From: Bordetella sp. BOR01 | Lineage (GTDB): Bacteria > Pseudomonadota > Gammaproteobacteria > Burkholderiales > Burkholderiaceae_B | NCBI RefSeq assembly: GCF_019218885.1 | Contig: NZ_JAHUWT010000006.1 | Location: 186,001 to 250,000 of the forward strand | Direction of reading: 5' to 3' | DNA length: 64,000 nucleotides | Part shown: piece after piece, positions 7,647 to 17,276 of the stretch | Position numbering within the stretch: the stretch's first letter is position 1 | Layout: the number at the start of each line of letters is the position of its first letter | The notes under the pieces: model-generated | Told to the model about the DNA's origin: nothing | What the model saw: the letters and a program-made list of their open reading frames with translations, nothing else | The model's database searches: none | Program-made: the position numbers and the translations under genes

Positions 7647-8621
7647 TCATTCAATGGTGATGTTGCGGTCTTGGGCAACCTGCTTCCACTTGGCGGCATC
7701 GGCGCGGACTTGCTCGGCGAACTGGGCGGGGTCGAGGTCGACCGGTACGGCGCTTTCGTTGGCGAACATCTCGCGCATCTGGGGCTCGGACACGATAGCG
7801 CGAACCGCGGCATTGAGCTGGCGCACAATAGGCTCGGGCGTGGCGGCCGGCGCCAGCAGACCCCACCATAGTTCGACGGAATAGCCCGGCTGGGCTTCGC
7901 CCACGGTGGGCACGTCGGGATAGAACTGCGAGCGCTCGGGCGACGTCACGGCCATGACCCGCAGCCGGTCGCCCTTGAGCAACGAGGCCGCCGAGGCAAA
8001 GCTGGCCACGACAAAATCGACACGGCCGCCAGCCAGGTCGTTCAGCGCCTGCGACATCCCCTTGTACGGCACATGCGTAAACGAGGTCTGTGCGCCGCCG
8101 GCCAGGATCTCGGCGGCCATCTGGTTCACCGACCCCAGCCCGGCACTGCCATAGTTGAGCTTGCCCGGCTCTTTGCTTCCCACTGTCAACAAGTCGGGCA
8201 GGCTGGCATATTTGCTGTCTTTGGCCACTACCAGTGCCATCGGGCTCTTGGCCAGCATGGCTACCGGCGCGAAGCTGCGCACCACGTCATATTTGATATT
8301 GGGTTGTACCGCCGCGCTGGTGGTCAGCGACGATGACGACAGCATCAGCACAGAGCCATCGGGGGTGGCCCGCGCCACGTAATCGGCGCCTATCGTGCCG
8401 CCGGCGCCGGGCCGGTTTTCGACAATGACCGACGACGGCAACTTGGCCGACAGTTTTTCGGCCAGCACCCGTGCGAAGACGTCATTGCTGCCCCCGGGCG
8501 GGAACGGCACCACGATGGTGATCGCCTCGGGAATCGAGGCGCCGGGTTGGGCGGCGCAGGCAGGCAAGGCGGCCGATGCGCCGGCCAGCAGCGCAAGACC
8601 AGCGAAAGCAGCTTTGATCAT
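7647..8621 (-). CDS. Bug-family tripartite tricarboxylate-type periplasmic receptor
   Basis: Periplasmic solute receptor of the Bug (TctC-like) family, which bind carboxylates for TTT transporters or signalling. It has 324 residues. The N-terminal signal peptide runs to about residue 24 (LPACAA). The family motifs ITIVVPFPPGGSNDVFAR, VIVENRPGAGGTIGADYVARA, the GSAGLGSVNQMA ligand loop and FTHVPYKGMSQAL are all clear. The start at 8621 has a GGAGA ribosome site. It is first in the bug-citE-caiB operon and divergent from a LysR gene. No TctA or TctB membrane partner is in the window. Confidence 0.92.
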   Translation of the reverse strand: MIKAAFAGLALLAGASAALPACAAQPGASIPEAITIVVPFPPGGSNDVFARVLAEKLSAKLPSSVIVENRPGAGGTIGADYVARATPDGSVLMLSSSSLTTSAAVQPNIKYDVVRSFAPVAMLAKSPMALVVAKDSKYASLPDLLTVGSKEPGKLNYGSAGLGSVNQMAAEILAGGAQTSFTHVPYKGMSQALNDLAGGRVDFVVASFASAASLLKGDRLRVMAVTSPERSQFYPDVPTVGEAQPGYSVELWWGLLAPAATPEPIVRQLNAAVRAIVSEPQMREMFANESAVPVDLDPAQFAEQVRADAAKWKQVAQDRNITIE

Positions 8622-8744
8622 GTGAGTTGTCTCCGGATTATGGCCCGCCGCACTGTGTGCGGCAGCGATTCTGTCTTGGATTGGAACCGTAGATGCTAGG
8701 CCAGCCATCCGATGATATAAAGCGAGGATTGCTAAAACACTACG

Positions 8745-8757
8745 TGAGAATTTCTCA
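8745..8757 (+). promoter_or_regulatory. LysR-type T-N11-A palindrome overlapping the LysR start codon
   Basis: TGAGAA-T-TTCTCA is a perfect 13-base palindrome with the T-N11-A spacing of LysR-family sites. Its last base is the A of the start ATG at 8757. The position suggests self-repression by occupying the translation start and promoter-proximal region, while also facing the divergent bug-citE-caiB operon. Function is inferred from shape and location. Confidence 0.5.
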
Positions 8758-9635
8758 TGAAGATCGAGTCCTTTCGCACGCTGAACGCGGTATTGCGGGG
8801 CGGCAGTTTCGCCGCGGCGGCGGCCGACATGAACCTGTCGCCCAGCGCGGTCAGCCTGCAGATGAAGCAGATGGAGCAGTACTTCGGCCAGCCCCTGTTC
8901 GATCGGTCGGCATTGCAGGCGCGGCCCAATGCGTTGGCCGCGGAAGTCGACGCCGTACTTTGCGAGGCGCTGTCCAAGCTGGATGCGCTGCGCCGCCGCA
9001 ACTCTCCGGCAGTGGCCGGCATGGTGCGCCTGGGTACCATCGAGCCGCTGCAGGTGACGTTGCTGCCGCCGCTGCTGCGCTGGGTGCGCGAACACCATCC
9101 CCTGCTGGACGTGCGGCTGGTACGCGGGCGGGTAACCGACCTGGTCGAAAAACTGAAGACCGGCGAGATTGATGCCGCCATCATCGTGCAGCCTGAATCC
9201 GGGGGGTCTCGGCGCCTGTCGTGGACCCCCCTGTTTCGCGAACCGCTGGTGGCCATTGCCCCACCCGACGCTACCGGCGAAACGCTGGCCGAGCTGCTGC
9301 ACCGGTACGAGTGGATACGCTTTGACAAAAGCACCGTCGGCGGCCGGCTGGCGGCGCGCTACGTGGCCCGCCATGCCCCGCATGCGCGCTGTCGCATCGA
9401 CCTGCAGTCGCTGGCCGCGTTGACGGCGTTGGTGTCGGAAGGATTGGGGGTATCGGTGTTGCCCGACCCCGGGCAGCACGTGTATGCCGTGCACCCCGTG
9501 CGGGTGCTGTTGCTGGGCAGGCACGGCCCGGCGCGGCAGGTTTCGTTCGTATGCCGCCAGCCCGACCAGGAAAACCGCCTGGTGCTGGCGCTGCTGTCGG
9601 GGGCCCGGGCGGCGCACGCCCGGCGGCAGGCCTGA
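8757..9635 (+). CDS. LysR-family transcriptional regulator
   Basis: Probable regulator of the divergent bug-citE-caiB operon. It has 292 residues. The N-terminal winged helix-turn-helix covers about 1-60 (LNAVLRGGSFAAAAADMNLSPSAVSLQMKQME), followed by a periplasmic-binding-protein-like effector domain with MVRLGTIEP and GLGVSVLPD. The helix is slightly unusual: AAAADMNLSPSAVSLQMKQ replaces the common AAxxLxxSQPALS pattern. Only 135 bases separate its start from the Bug receptor start. A palindromic T-N11-A site overlaps its own ATG. Confidence 0.9.
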   Translation: MKIESFRTLNAVLRGGSFAAAAADMNLSPSAVSLQMKQMEQYFGQPLFDRSALQARPNALAAEVDAVLCEALSKLDALRRRNSPAVAGMVRLGTIEPLQVTLLPPLLRWVREHHPLLDVRLVRGRVTDLVEKLKTGEIDAAIIVQPESGGSRRLSWTPLFREPLVAIAPPDATGETLAELLHRYEWIRFDKSTVGGRLAARYVARHAPHARCRIDLQSLAALTALVSEGLGVSVLPDPGQHVYAVHPVRVLLLGRHGPARQVSFVCRQPDQENRLVLALLSGARAAHARRQA

Positions 9636-9703
9636 AAAAATACCTGCCCAAATGCTGCGCCTGAGCGGCAACGAAATGCCCCCATTGGATGAACTATCCA
9701 GGG

Positions 9704-10603
9704 CTACTTTACTGACTTGGCAATATGTTCGCGCAGCCACTGATGCGCCGGGTCACGATGAATTCGCTCATGCCACAGCATGAGCATCTCGAAGCCCGGA
9801 ACGTCTATGGGCGGCTCGGTCACCTGCAACATGGCGTTCCCGCGCGCCAACCGGGCAGGCACCATCGCGACCAAGTCGGTGCTGGCCAGCACCGCACCCA
9901 GGAACAGGAAGTGCGGCACTGACAGGGCGACTCGTCGCGTCAGCCCCAGCTTGGCCAATTCCCTATCCGTCACGCCATGAAAACCGCTGCCATCCGGCGA
10001 CACGACCGCATGGTCGAGTTTGCAGAATTGCGCCAGCGTCGGGCGACGCTTCAGGCGCGGATGGCCGACGCGTCCGGCCAGCACATAGCGTTCCGTGAAC
10101 ATTGGACGACGGCGCAGATTCATCGGCGCTTCGGCGCTGATGTGAAAGGCGAGGTCGATGTCGCCCTGTTCCGCCTGGCGTGCCAGTGCCGGCGGGGTCA
10201 ATTCCAGGATTGCCAATCGCGTTCCCGGCGCCGAGGTCCGCAAACCGGCCAGAGCCGGCAGCACGATCGTGGATTCGCCGTAGTCCGACGCCGCTACGCG
10301 CCAAGTCTGATCGGCCTGTGCCGGATCGAAGGGGCTGGACGGGGCGACCGCCTGTTCCAGCGCTTTGAGCGCGTTGCGTAGCGGCTTCCGCAGTTCATCG
10401 GCACGTGTGGTGGGCCGCATGCCGCGCGGACCGGGCAGCAGTAGCGGATTGCCGAAGATCTCTCGCAGCTTGGCAAGCTGCACGCTAACAGTAGGTTGCG
10501 ACAGATGCAGGCGTTCGGCCACGCGGGTCACGTTGTGCTCGGCCAGCAAGGCGTCGAGCGTGACCAGAAGATTCAAGTCGATCCTTCTCAAGGCATTGTT
10601 CAT
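9704..10603 (-). CDS. LysR-family transcriptional regulator (NodD/LinR-like subgroup)
   Basis: DNA-binding regulator of 299 residues. The N-terminus IDLNLLVTLDALLAEHNVTRVAERLHLSQPTVSVQLAKLREIF is split here only to name it: the helix-turn-helix is at about 20-45, with LHLSQPTVS as recognition segment. The start IDLNLLVTLDALL and the PGPRGMRPT region place it with the NodD/PnbR/LinR type that often controls degradative or redox genes. It is divergent from a flavodoxin-fold quinone reductase, and the 87-base gap holds a 16-base palindrome, so control of that reductase is the simplest reading. Confidence 0.88.
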   Translation of the reverse strand: MNNALRRIDLNLLVTLDALLAEHNVTRVAERLHLSQPTVSVQLAKLREIFGNPLLLPGPRGMRPTTRADELRKPLRNALKALEQAVAPSSPFDPAQADQTWRVAASDYGESTIVLPALAGLRTSAPGTRLAILELTPPALARQAEQGDIDLAFHISAEAPMNLRRRPMFTERYVLAGRVGHPRLKRRPTLAQFCKLDHAVVSPDGSGFHGVTDRELAKLGLTRRVALSVPHFLFLGAVLASTDLVAMVPARLARGNAMLQVTEPPIDVPGFEMLMLWHERIHRDPAHQWLREHIAKSVK

Positions 10604-10620
10604 TATAATACCTGAAATTC

Positions 10621-10636
10621 TGGAAATTCATTTCCA
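10621..10636. promoter_or_regulatory. 16-base palindrome between LysR gene and quinone reductase
   Basis: TGGAAAT-TC-ATTTCCA is a perfect 7+2+7 inverted repeat in an A+T-rich 87-base divergent spacer. A TATAAT hexamer lies at 10604-10609 beside the LysR start. A site for the adjacent LysR protein is likely, but the recognition is inferred. Confidence 0.5.
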
Positions 10637-10690
10637 ATATATCTCAGGCGATCCTATCGTGCCATCTACTTACTGATGGAGCGCCATGCC

Positions 10691-11479
10691 ATGAATGTCC
10701 TGCTCGTCTACGCCCACCCCGAGCCGCGATCCCTGAACGGCTCGCTCAGGGACTTCTGCGTGCAACGCCTGGAGCGCAACGGCCATGCGGTTCGGGTATC
10801 CGACTTGTACGCCATGTACTGGAAAACCGCATTGGATGCTCATGACAACACTGCGCACGAGCCGGGTACGCGCTTCGATGCCTCGCTGGACTCGATGCGG
10901 GCGTTCGAGAACGGCACCCAGGGCGCGGACATCACGCGCGAGCAGGATAAGCTGCGCTGGGCCGACGCCGTCATTCTGCAGTTCCCGCTGTGGTGGTATT
11001 CGATGCCAGCCATTCTCAAGGGTTGGATCGACCGTGTGTATGCCTGCGGCTTCGCTTATGGCGTGGGCGAGCACTCCGACACGCACTGGGGTGACCGCTT
11101 TGGCGAAGGCGTGATGGCTGGCAAGCGCGCCATGCTGGTGGTGACGACGGGCGGCTGGGCCTCGCACTACGCGCCACGCGGCATCAACGGCCCGATCGAC
11201 GATCTTCTGTTCCCCATCCAGCACGGCATCCTGTTCTACCCGGGCTTTGACGTGCTGCCGCCGCATGTGATCTATCGCAGCGGCAAGATCGATGATGTGG
11301 GGTTTGAGCAGGCCTGCGGGGCGCTGGGGCAACGGCTGGACGATCTCTGGACAACGGCGCCCATTCCATTCCGCAGGCAGAACGCTGGAGACTATCTCAT
11401 TCCGGAATTGACGCTACGGCCCGAGATCGAGCCGGGAAAACCCGGCTTCGACATCCATATCGGGCTGGATCAATCCTGA
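10691..11479 (+). CDS. NAD(P)H dehydrogenase (quinone), flavodoxin-like fold
   Basis: FAD- or FMN-dependent two-electron reductase of quinones or similar electrophiles, of the NQO1/MdaB/KefF superfamily. It has 262 residues. The flavin-binding N-terminus MNVLLVYAHPEPRSLN, the ILQFPLWWYSMPAILKGW segment and the TTGG loop near 155 are diagnostic. The start is set at 10691 rather than the ATG at 10676, because a GGAG site at 10678-10681 sits nine bases ahead of 10691. It is divergent from a LysR gene, consistent with induction by an electrophile or quinone. Confidence 0.88.
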   Translation: MNVLLVYAHPEPRSLNGSLRDFCVQRLERNGHAVRVSDLYAMYWKTALDAHDNTAHEPGTRFDASLDSMRAFENGTQGADITREQDKLRWADAVILQFPLWWYSMPAILKGWIDRVYACGFAYGVGEHSDTHWGDRFGEGVMAGKRAMLVVTTGGWASHYAPRGINGPIDDLLFPIQHGILFYPGFDVLPPHVIYRSGKIDDVGFEQACGALGQRLDDLWTTAPIPFRRQNAGDYLIPELTLRPEIEPGKPGFDIHIGLDQS

Positions 11480-11486
11480 TCAATGC

Positions 11487-11513
11487 AAAAAAAGGGATGC
11501 CCGCAGGCATCCC
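11487..11513 (-). terminator. Rho-independent terminator of aceA
   Basis: GGGATGCC-CGCA-GGCATCCC is a perfect 8-bp stem with a 4-base loop (11494-11513). The seven A residues at 11487-11493 become a T7 tract after the hairpin on the minus strand. It lies 64 bases beyond the isocitrate lyase stop and just past the convergent quinone reductase stop, so it mainly ends aceA transcripts. Confidence 0.85.
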
Positions 11514-11576
11514 GAAACCACCCTACTACAGCAACTGCTTGATGGCGCCGGGCATGCCGCCTCGGGCGCCGGTGAA

Positions 11577-12902
<1,326 letters not shown>

Positions 12903-13227
12903 GAAATGCTCCTGGTTGGTAAGGAAAAGACTAAGAATCTGTGGCTGGCGCGATGTCGCCTCGTTGGATAAAAGTCTATGCCTGTGCTGCAGGGCAATGT
13001 GGAACCATCTCTTATATAAGACTTAAAATTTTTCTATTTATATTCATATAGTTATGAAATGATTTTCATATTATGAAAACAATTCGCCCGCTGTGAAATG
13101 GCGTGACGCTGCTGTGCAGCAGCGGCTTTCATATGGCGGCCCGTCCTTTCCACGATATGGAATATTCACCCGGCCGCAGGCCCTACAATGCGAGTCTTCC
13201 CGATCGTTGCTCTCGATGTCCCCGTCC
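12903..13227. promoter_or_regulatory. Divergent aceA/queF control region, A+T-rich
   Basis: This 325-base gap is sharply A+T-rich between about 13005 and 13085, unlike its surroundings. It holds the 12-base palindrome TCTTATATAAGA (13010-13021), and ATGAAA-TGAT-TTTCAT (13054-13069) followed by another ATGAAA half-site at 13073-13078. These are candidates for promoters and for a site controlling aceA by carbon source. A start for queF further upstream (13093) is open but has no ribosome site, so I leave that part noncoding. Confidence 0.5.
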
Positions 13228-14049
13228 ATGTCTTTGCCGAATGCCCCGCTGGGCCAGAATGTCGCCTATCCGGCGCACTACGATCCCAGCCTGCTGTTTC
13301 CCATTGCGCGCGCCCACAACCGGGCCAGCCTGAACCTGTCCGGGCCCCTGCCCTTCGCGGGCGTGGATGTCTGGAATGCGTATGAATTGTCATGGCTGGA
13401 TCCCAAGGGCAAGCCGCAGGTCGCCATGGCCACCATCACCGTGCCGGCCGACAGCCCCAACATCATCGAATCGAAGTCGTTCAAGCTGTACCTGAACTCG
13501 TTCAACCAGACGCGCCTGGAAGGCGCGCCGGTGCTAGCCGAGCGGTTGACAGCAGATTTGTCGGCCGCGGCGGGCGCGACGGTAGGCGTGGATGTGATAT
13601 TGCCGACGCGTTTTGGCGCGCTGGCCATGGCCGAACTGGACGGCGAATACCTGGACGAGCTGGATGTCGAGATCGACACCTATACGCCCGATGCCGGCCT
13701 GCTGCGCTGCGCGCAGGGCGAACCGGTATCCGAGACGCTGGCATCGCGGCTGTTGAAATCGAACTGCCCGGTGACGGGACAGCCCGACTGGGCCAGCGTG
13801 CAGATCCGCTATTGCGGCCGCCCGCTGGACCGGCCGGCGCTGCTGCGCTATCTGGTGTCGTTTCGCGAGCATGCCGAATTCCATGAGCATTGCGTGGAAC
13901 GCATCTACACCGACATCATGGCAGCCTGCCAGCCGCAGCACTTGACGGTGTATGCCCGCTATACGCGGCGCGGCGGCCTGGACATCAACCCCTGGCGCAG
14001 CAACACGGCTGCGTCCGCGCCGCCCGACCTGCGCACGGCGCGGCAATGA
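13228..14049 (+). CDS. queF: NADPH-dependent 7-cyano-7-deazaguanine reductase
   Basis: Reduces preQ0 to preQ1 in queuosine synthesis for tRNA. It is the two-domain (YqfB-like, E. coli type) form, 273 residues. The QueF motif [17 protein letters not shown] sits at 81-97, active-site Cys180 in [11 protein letters not shown] with a nearby Asp187, and a His-rich [11 protein letters not shown] segment binds the substrate region. The start MSLPNAPLG at 13228 fits the known N-terminus; ATG at 13216 is possible. It is alone on the plus strand, with its stop 20 bases from the convergent peroxidase gene. Confidence 0.94.
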   Translation: MSLPNAPLGQNVAYPAHYDPSLLFPIARAHNRASLNLSGPLPFAGVDVWNAYELSWLDPKGKPQVAMATITVPADSPNIIESKSFKLYLNSFNQTRLEGAPVLAERLTADLSAAAGATVGVDVILPTRFGALAMAELDGEYLDELDVEIDTYTPDAGLLRCAQGEPVSETLASRLLKSNCPVTGQPDWASVQIRYCGRPLDRPALLRYLVSFREHAEFHEHCVERIYTDIMAACQPQHLTVYARYTRRGGLDINPWRSNTAASAPPDLRTARQ

Positions 14050-14070
14050 CGGCGCGCCGCTTGCCTGGGT

Positions 14071-15075
14071 TCAGTTCGCAAAGGGCACGGGGCGCGGCGT
14101 GCCGTCGGCCGAAGGCGGCAGCAGCGGCAACTGGACAGCAGGCTGGTCGCCGGTAAGCGTCTTCAGGAAGGCCACGATCTGGCCGTTTTCTTCCGGCGTG
14201 AAGGTGCGGCCCAGTTGCAGGCGCCCCATGACGTCGACAGCCTGGGCCAGGGTATCGGCCGCACCGTCATGAAAGTACGGATACGTGAGCTCGACGTTGC
14301 GCAAGGTGGGTACCTTGAACATGAAGCGGTCGGCATCATCGCCCGTGACGCCGGCCCGGCCTTCGGCCGGGTGGGCGGTTTCGTAGGGTGTGATCAGGCC
14401 CATTTTCTGGAACGAATTGCCGCCCGCGGCAGCCCCGTTATGGCAAGCCACGCAACCACTGTTCTTGAACAGCTTGTAGCCGGCCAGTTCTTTTACTGTC
14501 AGGGCCTTTTGATCGCCGCGCAGCCATAGGTCGAAGCGCGAATTGGGCGTGACCAGAATTTCTTCGAATGCGGCCAGCGCGTCGGTGACCTTGTCGATGG
14601 TGATGGTGCCGGCACCAAACACCTGCTTGAATTCGGCCTGGTAGCCGGGAATGGAGTTCAGCACCTGGATGGCCAGCTCGTGCGACGAGGCCATTTCGGC
14701 CGGGTTGGCAATCGGGCCGCCGGCCTGTTCGCGCAGGTCTTTTGCGCGGCCGTCCCAGAACTGCACGAAGTTCAGGCTGGAATTGAGTACCGTGGGCGAA
14801 TTGATATCGCCTTGTTGCCAGTTGTGGCCGATGGAGGCCTTCAGGTTGTCGGACCCGCCCCGGCTGAGGTTGTGGCAGGAATTACAGGATATGAATCCGG
14901 AACGCGACAATCGGGGTTCGAAGAACAGCTTCTTGCCTAGCTGGACCTTGGCGGGGTCGCTGATGACAGCGGGCTCGATGGGTTGTATGGGTTCTTGTTG
15001 CTGCGCGCAAACCTGTTGCGTCCAGAAACCCGTGGCCAAGGCAACGGCCCAAACAATGCGCGACGTATTGATCAT
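14071..15075 (-). CDS. Di-heme cytochrome c peroxidase (CcpA/MauG family)
   Basis: Periplasmic enzyme that reduces hydrogen peroxide with electrons from small cytochromes c. It has 334 residues. The signal peptide runs to about residue 24. Two heme c motifs, CNSCH (64-68) and CVACH (208-212), flank the family signature around FWDGRAKDLREQAGGPI. It has neither the N-terminal extension of MauG-like proteins nor a third heme. The start at 15075 has an AGGAT ribosome site; the longer frame upstream lacks one. It is monocistronic and plausibly expressed at low oxygen, though no FNR box was seen next to it. Confidence 0.9.
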   Translation of the reverse strand: MINTSRIVWAVALATGFWTQQVCAQQQEPIQPIEPAVISDPAKVQLGKKLFFEPRLSRSGFISCNSCHNLSRGGSDNLKASIGHNWQQGDINSPTVLNSSLNFVQFWDGRAKDLREQAGGPIANPAEMASSHELAIQVLNSIPGYQAEFKQVFGAGTITIDKVTDALAAFEEILVTPNSRFDLWLRGDQKALTVKELAGYKLFKNSGCVACHNGAAAGGNSFQKMGLITPYETAHPAEGRAGVTGDDADRFMFKVPTLRNVELTYPYFHDGAADTLAQAVDVMGRLQLGRTFTPEENGQIVAFLKTLTGDQPAVQLPLLPPSADGTPRPVPFAN

Positions 15076-15218
15076 GTTGCAATCCTGTCTAATAGCCTTT
15101 CGGCAGGCAGGGTTATTACAACGAAATGGTGCGCCGCCAGCCTTGCGCGGCGTCAAGACGTCAGGTCACTGTCAGCTTGGTGGCCTAGTTAGGCCTTGCA
15201 AGCCTGAGCCAGCGGGCC

Positions 15219-16526
15219 TTACTTCTGGGTGCTGTAGCCGCTGGCGGATGCGGGAGCCGCGGCTGACGCCCGAGCCTGCACGGCAATCCACTGGGCCAGC
15301 AATGCCGCCACGGCGAAAGCCAGCCCGGCGCCCACCCAGGGGCCCTGGTTGATGCCGGCATCCAGCAACAGGCCGAAGGTCAGCGGCCCCAGGGCCGAGC
15401 CCACGTCCATGCCGGAATACACCAATCCATAGACCGAGCCGGTAGATCCCTTGGGTGTCACCCGCCGGATCAGCATGTCGCGCGAAGGGGCTGCCACGCC
15501 GGAACAAAACCCGGCCAGGCCGACGACCGCGGCCGCCAGGCCGGCGGGTACCAGGCCCAGCGCCAGCACCACCAGCGTCAGGCCGGCCAAGATCAGGGCA
15601 ACCGTTACCGTACGCTCGGTGCGGGGGGTAGCCGATACCAGGAAGCCCCCCGCCGCCATGCCCAGGGCCGACGCCACCATGTAGCCCGACAAGGCAGAAC
15701 TGGCGGCAACCTTGGACAGGTCGTAGAGCTGGCCCAGCAGCGGGATGGTGTAGTTCTGCACTGACGACAGGGCAATCGAAGTGCAGGCAAAGAACAGGAA
15801 AGCGCCCCACAGCGCGGGCTTGGACAACAGCGTGGACAAGGTGGCCAGCACGCCCTCTTGGGGCGGGGTGGCGGCGGGTGGTTCGGCGGCCTTGCGCTGG
15901 GCCGGGTCTGCCACCGCGGCCGGGCCGCCCAGCAGGTTGCGCCCCAGGATGGTCAGCAACAGCACCAGCGCCACCAGGCCGGCGGCACTGAAGGCAGCCA
16001 CGCGCCAGTCGGCCAGCAAGGTAATGGACGTAATGAATACGGGGGTCAGGGCCCAGCCCAGGTTGCCCGTCAATCCGTGCGTGCTGAAGGCATGCCCCAG
16101 GCGCGGCGCGCTGACGCGGTGGTTCATGATGGAATAGTCGGCCGGGTGGAAGACCGAATTGCCGATACCGCCCACCACGGCCGCCAGCAGCAGCATGGCG
16201 TAGCCGTTGGCCGAGCCGATCAGCACGCCGGACAGCACGAAACTGGCCAGGCCGAACCACAGCACCGGCCGCGCGCCGACGCGGTCCACCACGAAACCCG
16301 AGGAAGCCTGGCCGACACCCGACACCACATAGAAAGTGGAAACCAGCAAGCCCAAGCGCGCGAAATCCAGGTCGAACGTCGTGCCCAACGAGACATACAG
16401 CGAAGGCAGGACAAGTTGGAAGAAATGCGACGAAGCGTGCGCAACGCCGATCAGCAGGATGGTGAGCCAGTCTCGGCGGCGAAGGTCGGCACAATCCAGC
16501 GTGGCGGTGTCTGCGGCAGAAGGCAT
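15219..16526 (-). CDS. MFS transporter
   Basis: Major facilitator superfamily permease of 435 residues with about twelve hydrophobic spans. The N-terminal half holds a GFVVDRVGARPVLW loop that matches the conserved MFS motif between helices 2 and 3, with RTERT in the repeat of the second half. A long Pro/Ala-rich central loop (about 200-225, AEPPAATPPQEGV) separates the halves. It is related to permeases with fosmidomycin-resistance-like (Fsr) N-termini: RRDWLTILLIGVAHASSHFFQLVLP closely resembles that family. The substrate is unknown; efflux is plausible. It starts 81 bases from pgsA and is transcribed separately. Confidence 0.8.
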   Translation of the reverse strand: MPSAADTATLDCADLRRRDWLTILLIGVAHASSHFFQLVLPSLYVSLGTTFDLDFARLGLLVSTFYVVSGVGQASSGFVVDRVGARPVLWFGLASFVLSGVLIGSANGYAMLLLAAVVGGIGNSVFHPADYSIMNHRVSAPRLGHAFSTHGLTGNLGWALTPVFITSITLLADWRVAAFSAAGLVALVLLLTILGRNLLGGPAAVADPAQRKAAEPPAATPPQEGVLATLSTLLSKPALWGAFLFFACTSIALSSVQNYTIPLLGQLYDLSKVAASSALSGYMVASALGMAAGGFLVSATPRTERTVTVALILAGLTLVVLALGLVPAGLAAAVVGLAGFCSGVAAPSRDMLIRRVTPKGSTGSVYGLVYSGMDVGSALGPLTFGLLLDAGINQGPWVGAGLAFAVAALLAQWIAVQARASAAAPASASGYSTQK

Positions 16527-16606
16527 GTCAGCAATGGCCCGGAGGGCAATGAAAAGCGCGGGCGCTGCGGGCCCGCGTGGGTTCTATAGTGTAGGTACGC
16601 GCCGGC

Positions 16607-17179
16607 CTATTGGGACTTCTCGCGGATGGCGGGCCAGGCGCGCTGCAGGTAATACAACATCGACCATACCGTGAGCACGGCCGCAATGATGATCAGCGCA
16701 TCGCCCAGCAGCCGGCTGGACATCCCGAACAGCGGCTGGTTGTACAACAGGCACGGTATGGCGATCATCTGGGCGGCGGTCTTGAACTTGCCCAGGCGGT
16801 GCACCGCCACGCTGGCGCTGGCACCGATCTTGGCCATCCATTCGCGCAGCGCCGAAATGGTGATTTCGCGGCCGATGATGATCAGCGAAATGAAGGCATC
16901 GACCCGCCCCAGGTCGAGCAGCACGATCAGGGCGGCGCAGACCATGAGCTTGTCGGCTACCGGGTCGAGGAAGGCGCCGAAGGCCGAAGTCTGGTTCCAG
17001 CGGCGTGCCAGCCAGCCGTCGAACCAGTCGGTCAGGGCAGCGATGATGAAGGCCCAGGCGGCCAGGGTATCGCGGGCAGGCTCGGCCATCCAGGTATTGG
17101 GAATGTAGAACAGCCCCACTACCATCGGGATCATGGCAATGCGCAGCCACGTCAGGATAATAGGCACGTTGATAGGCAT
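16607..17179 (-). CDS. pgsA: CDP-diacylglycerol-glycerol-3-phosphate 3-phosphatidyltransferase
   Basis: Makes phosphatidylglycerophosphate, precursor of phosphatidylglycerol and cardiolipin, in the inner membrane. It has 190 residues and about five hydrophobic segments. The CDP-alcohol phosphotransferase motif DG-x2-AR-x8-G-x3-D-x3-D is complete in DGWLARRWNQTSAFGAFLDP followed by VADK, at about 61-83. Beginning MPINVPIILTWLRIAMIPM is typical. It follows uvrC on the minus strand, as in many proteobacteria, with a 97-base gap that contains a hairpin. Confidence 0.95.
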   Translation of the reverse strand: MPINVPIILTWLRIAMIPMVVGLFYIPNTWMAEPARDTLAAWAFIIAALTDWFDGWLARRWNQTSAFGAFLDPVADKLMVCAALIVLLDLGRVDAFISLIIIGREITISALREWMAKIGASASVAVHRLGKFKTAAQMIAIPCLLYNQPLFGMSSRLLGDALIIIAAVLTVWSMLYYLQRAWPAIREKSQ

Positions 17180-17206
17180 AATGAACGTATGCTACATCAC
17201 CGGCGG

Positions 17207-17230
17207 AAAAAGCGTCCCCCAGGAGACGCT
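17207..17230 (-). terminator. Probable hairpin terminator after uvrC
   Basis: On the minus strand AGCGTC-TCCTGGGG-GACGCT forms a 6-bp stem with an 8-base loop, then a short T5 run. It lies 46 bases past the uvrC stop and 27 bases ahead of pgsA. The stem is modest and the T run is short, so it could attenuate rather than stop transcription. Confidence 0.5.
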
Positions 17231-17276
17231 CTTGACGAGGGCGACCCGACAGTAAAAGACGCAACAAAAAACCCCA

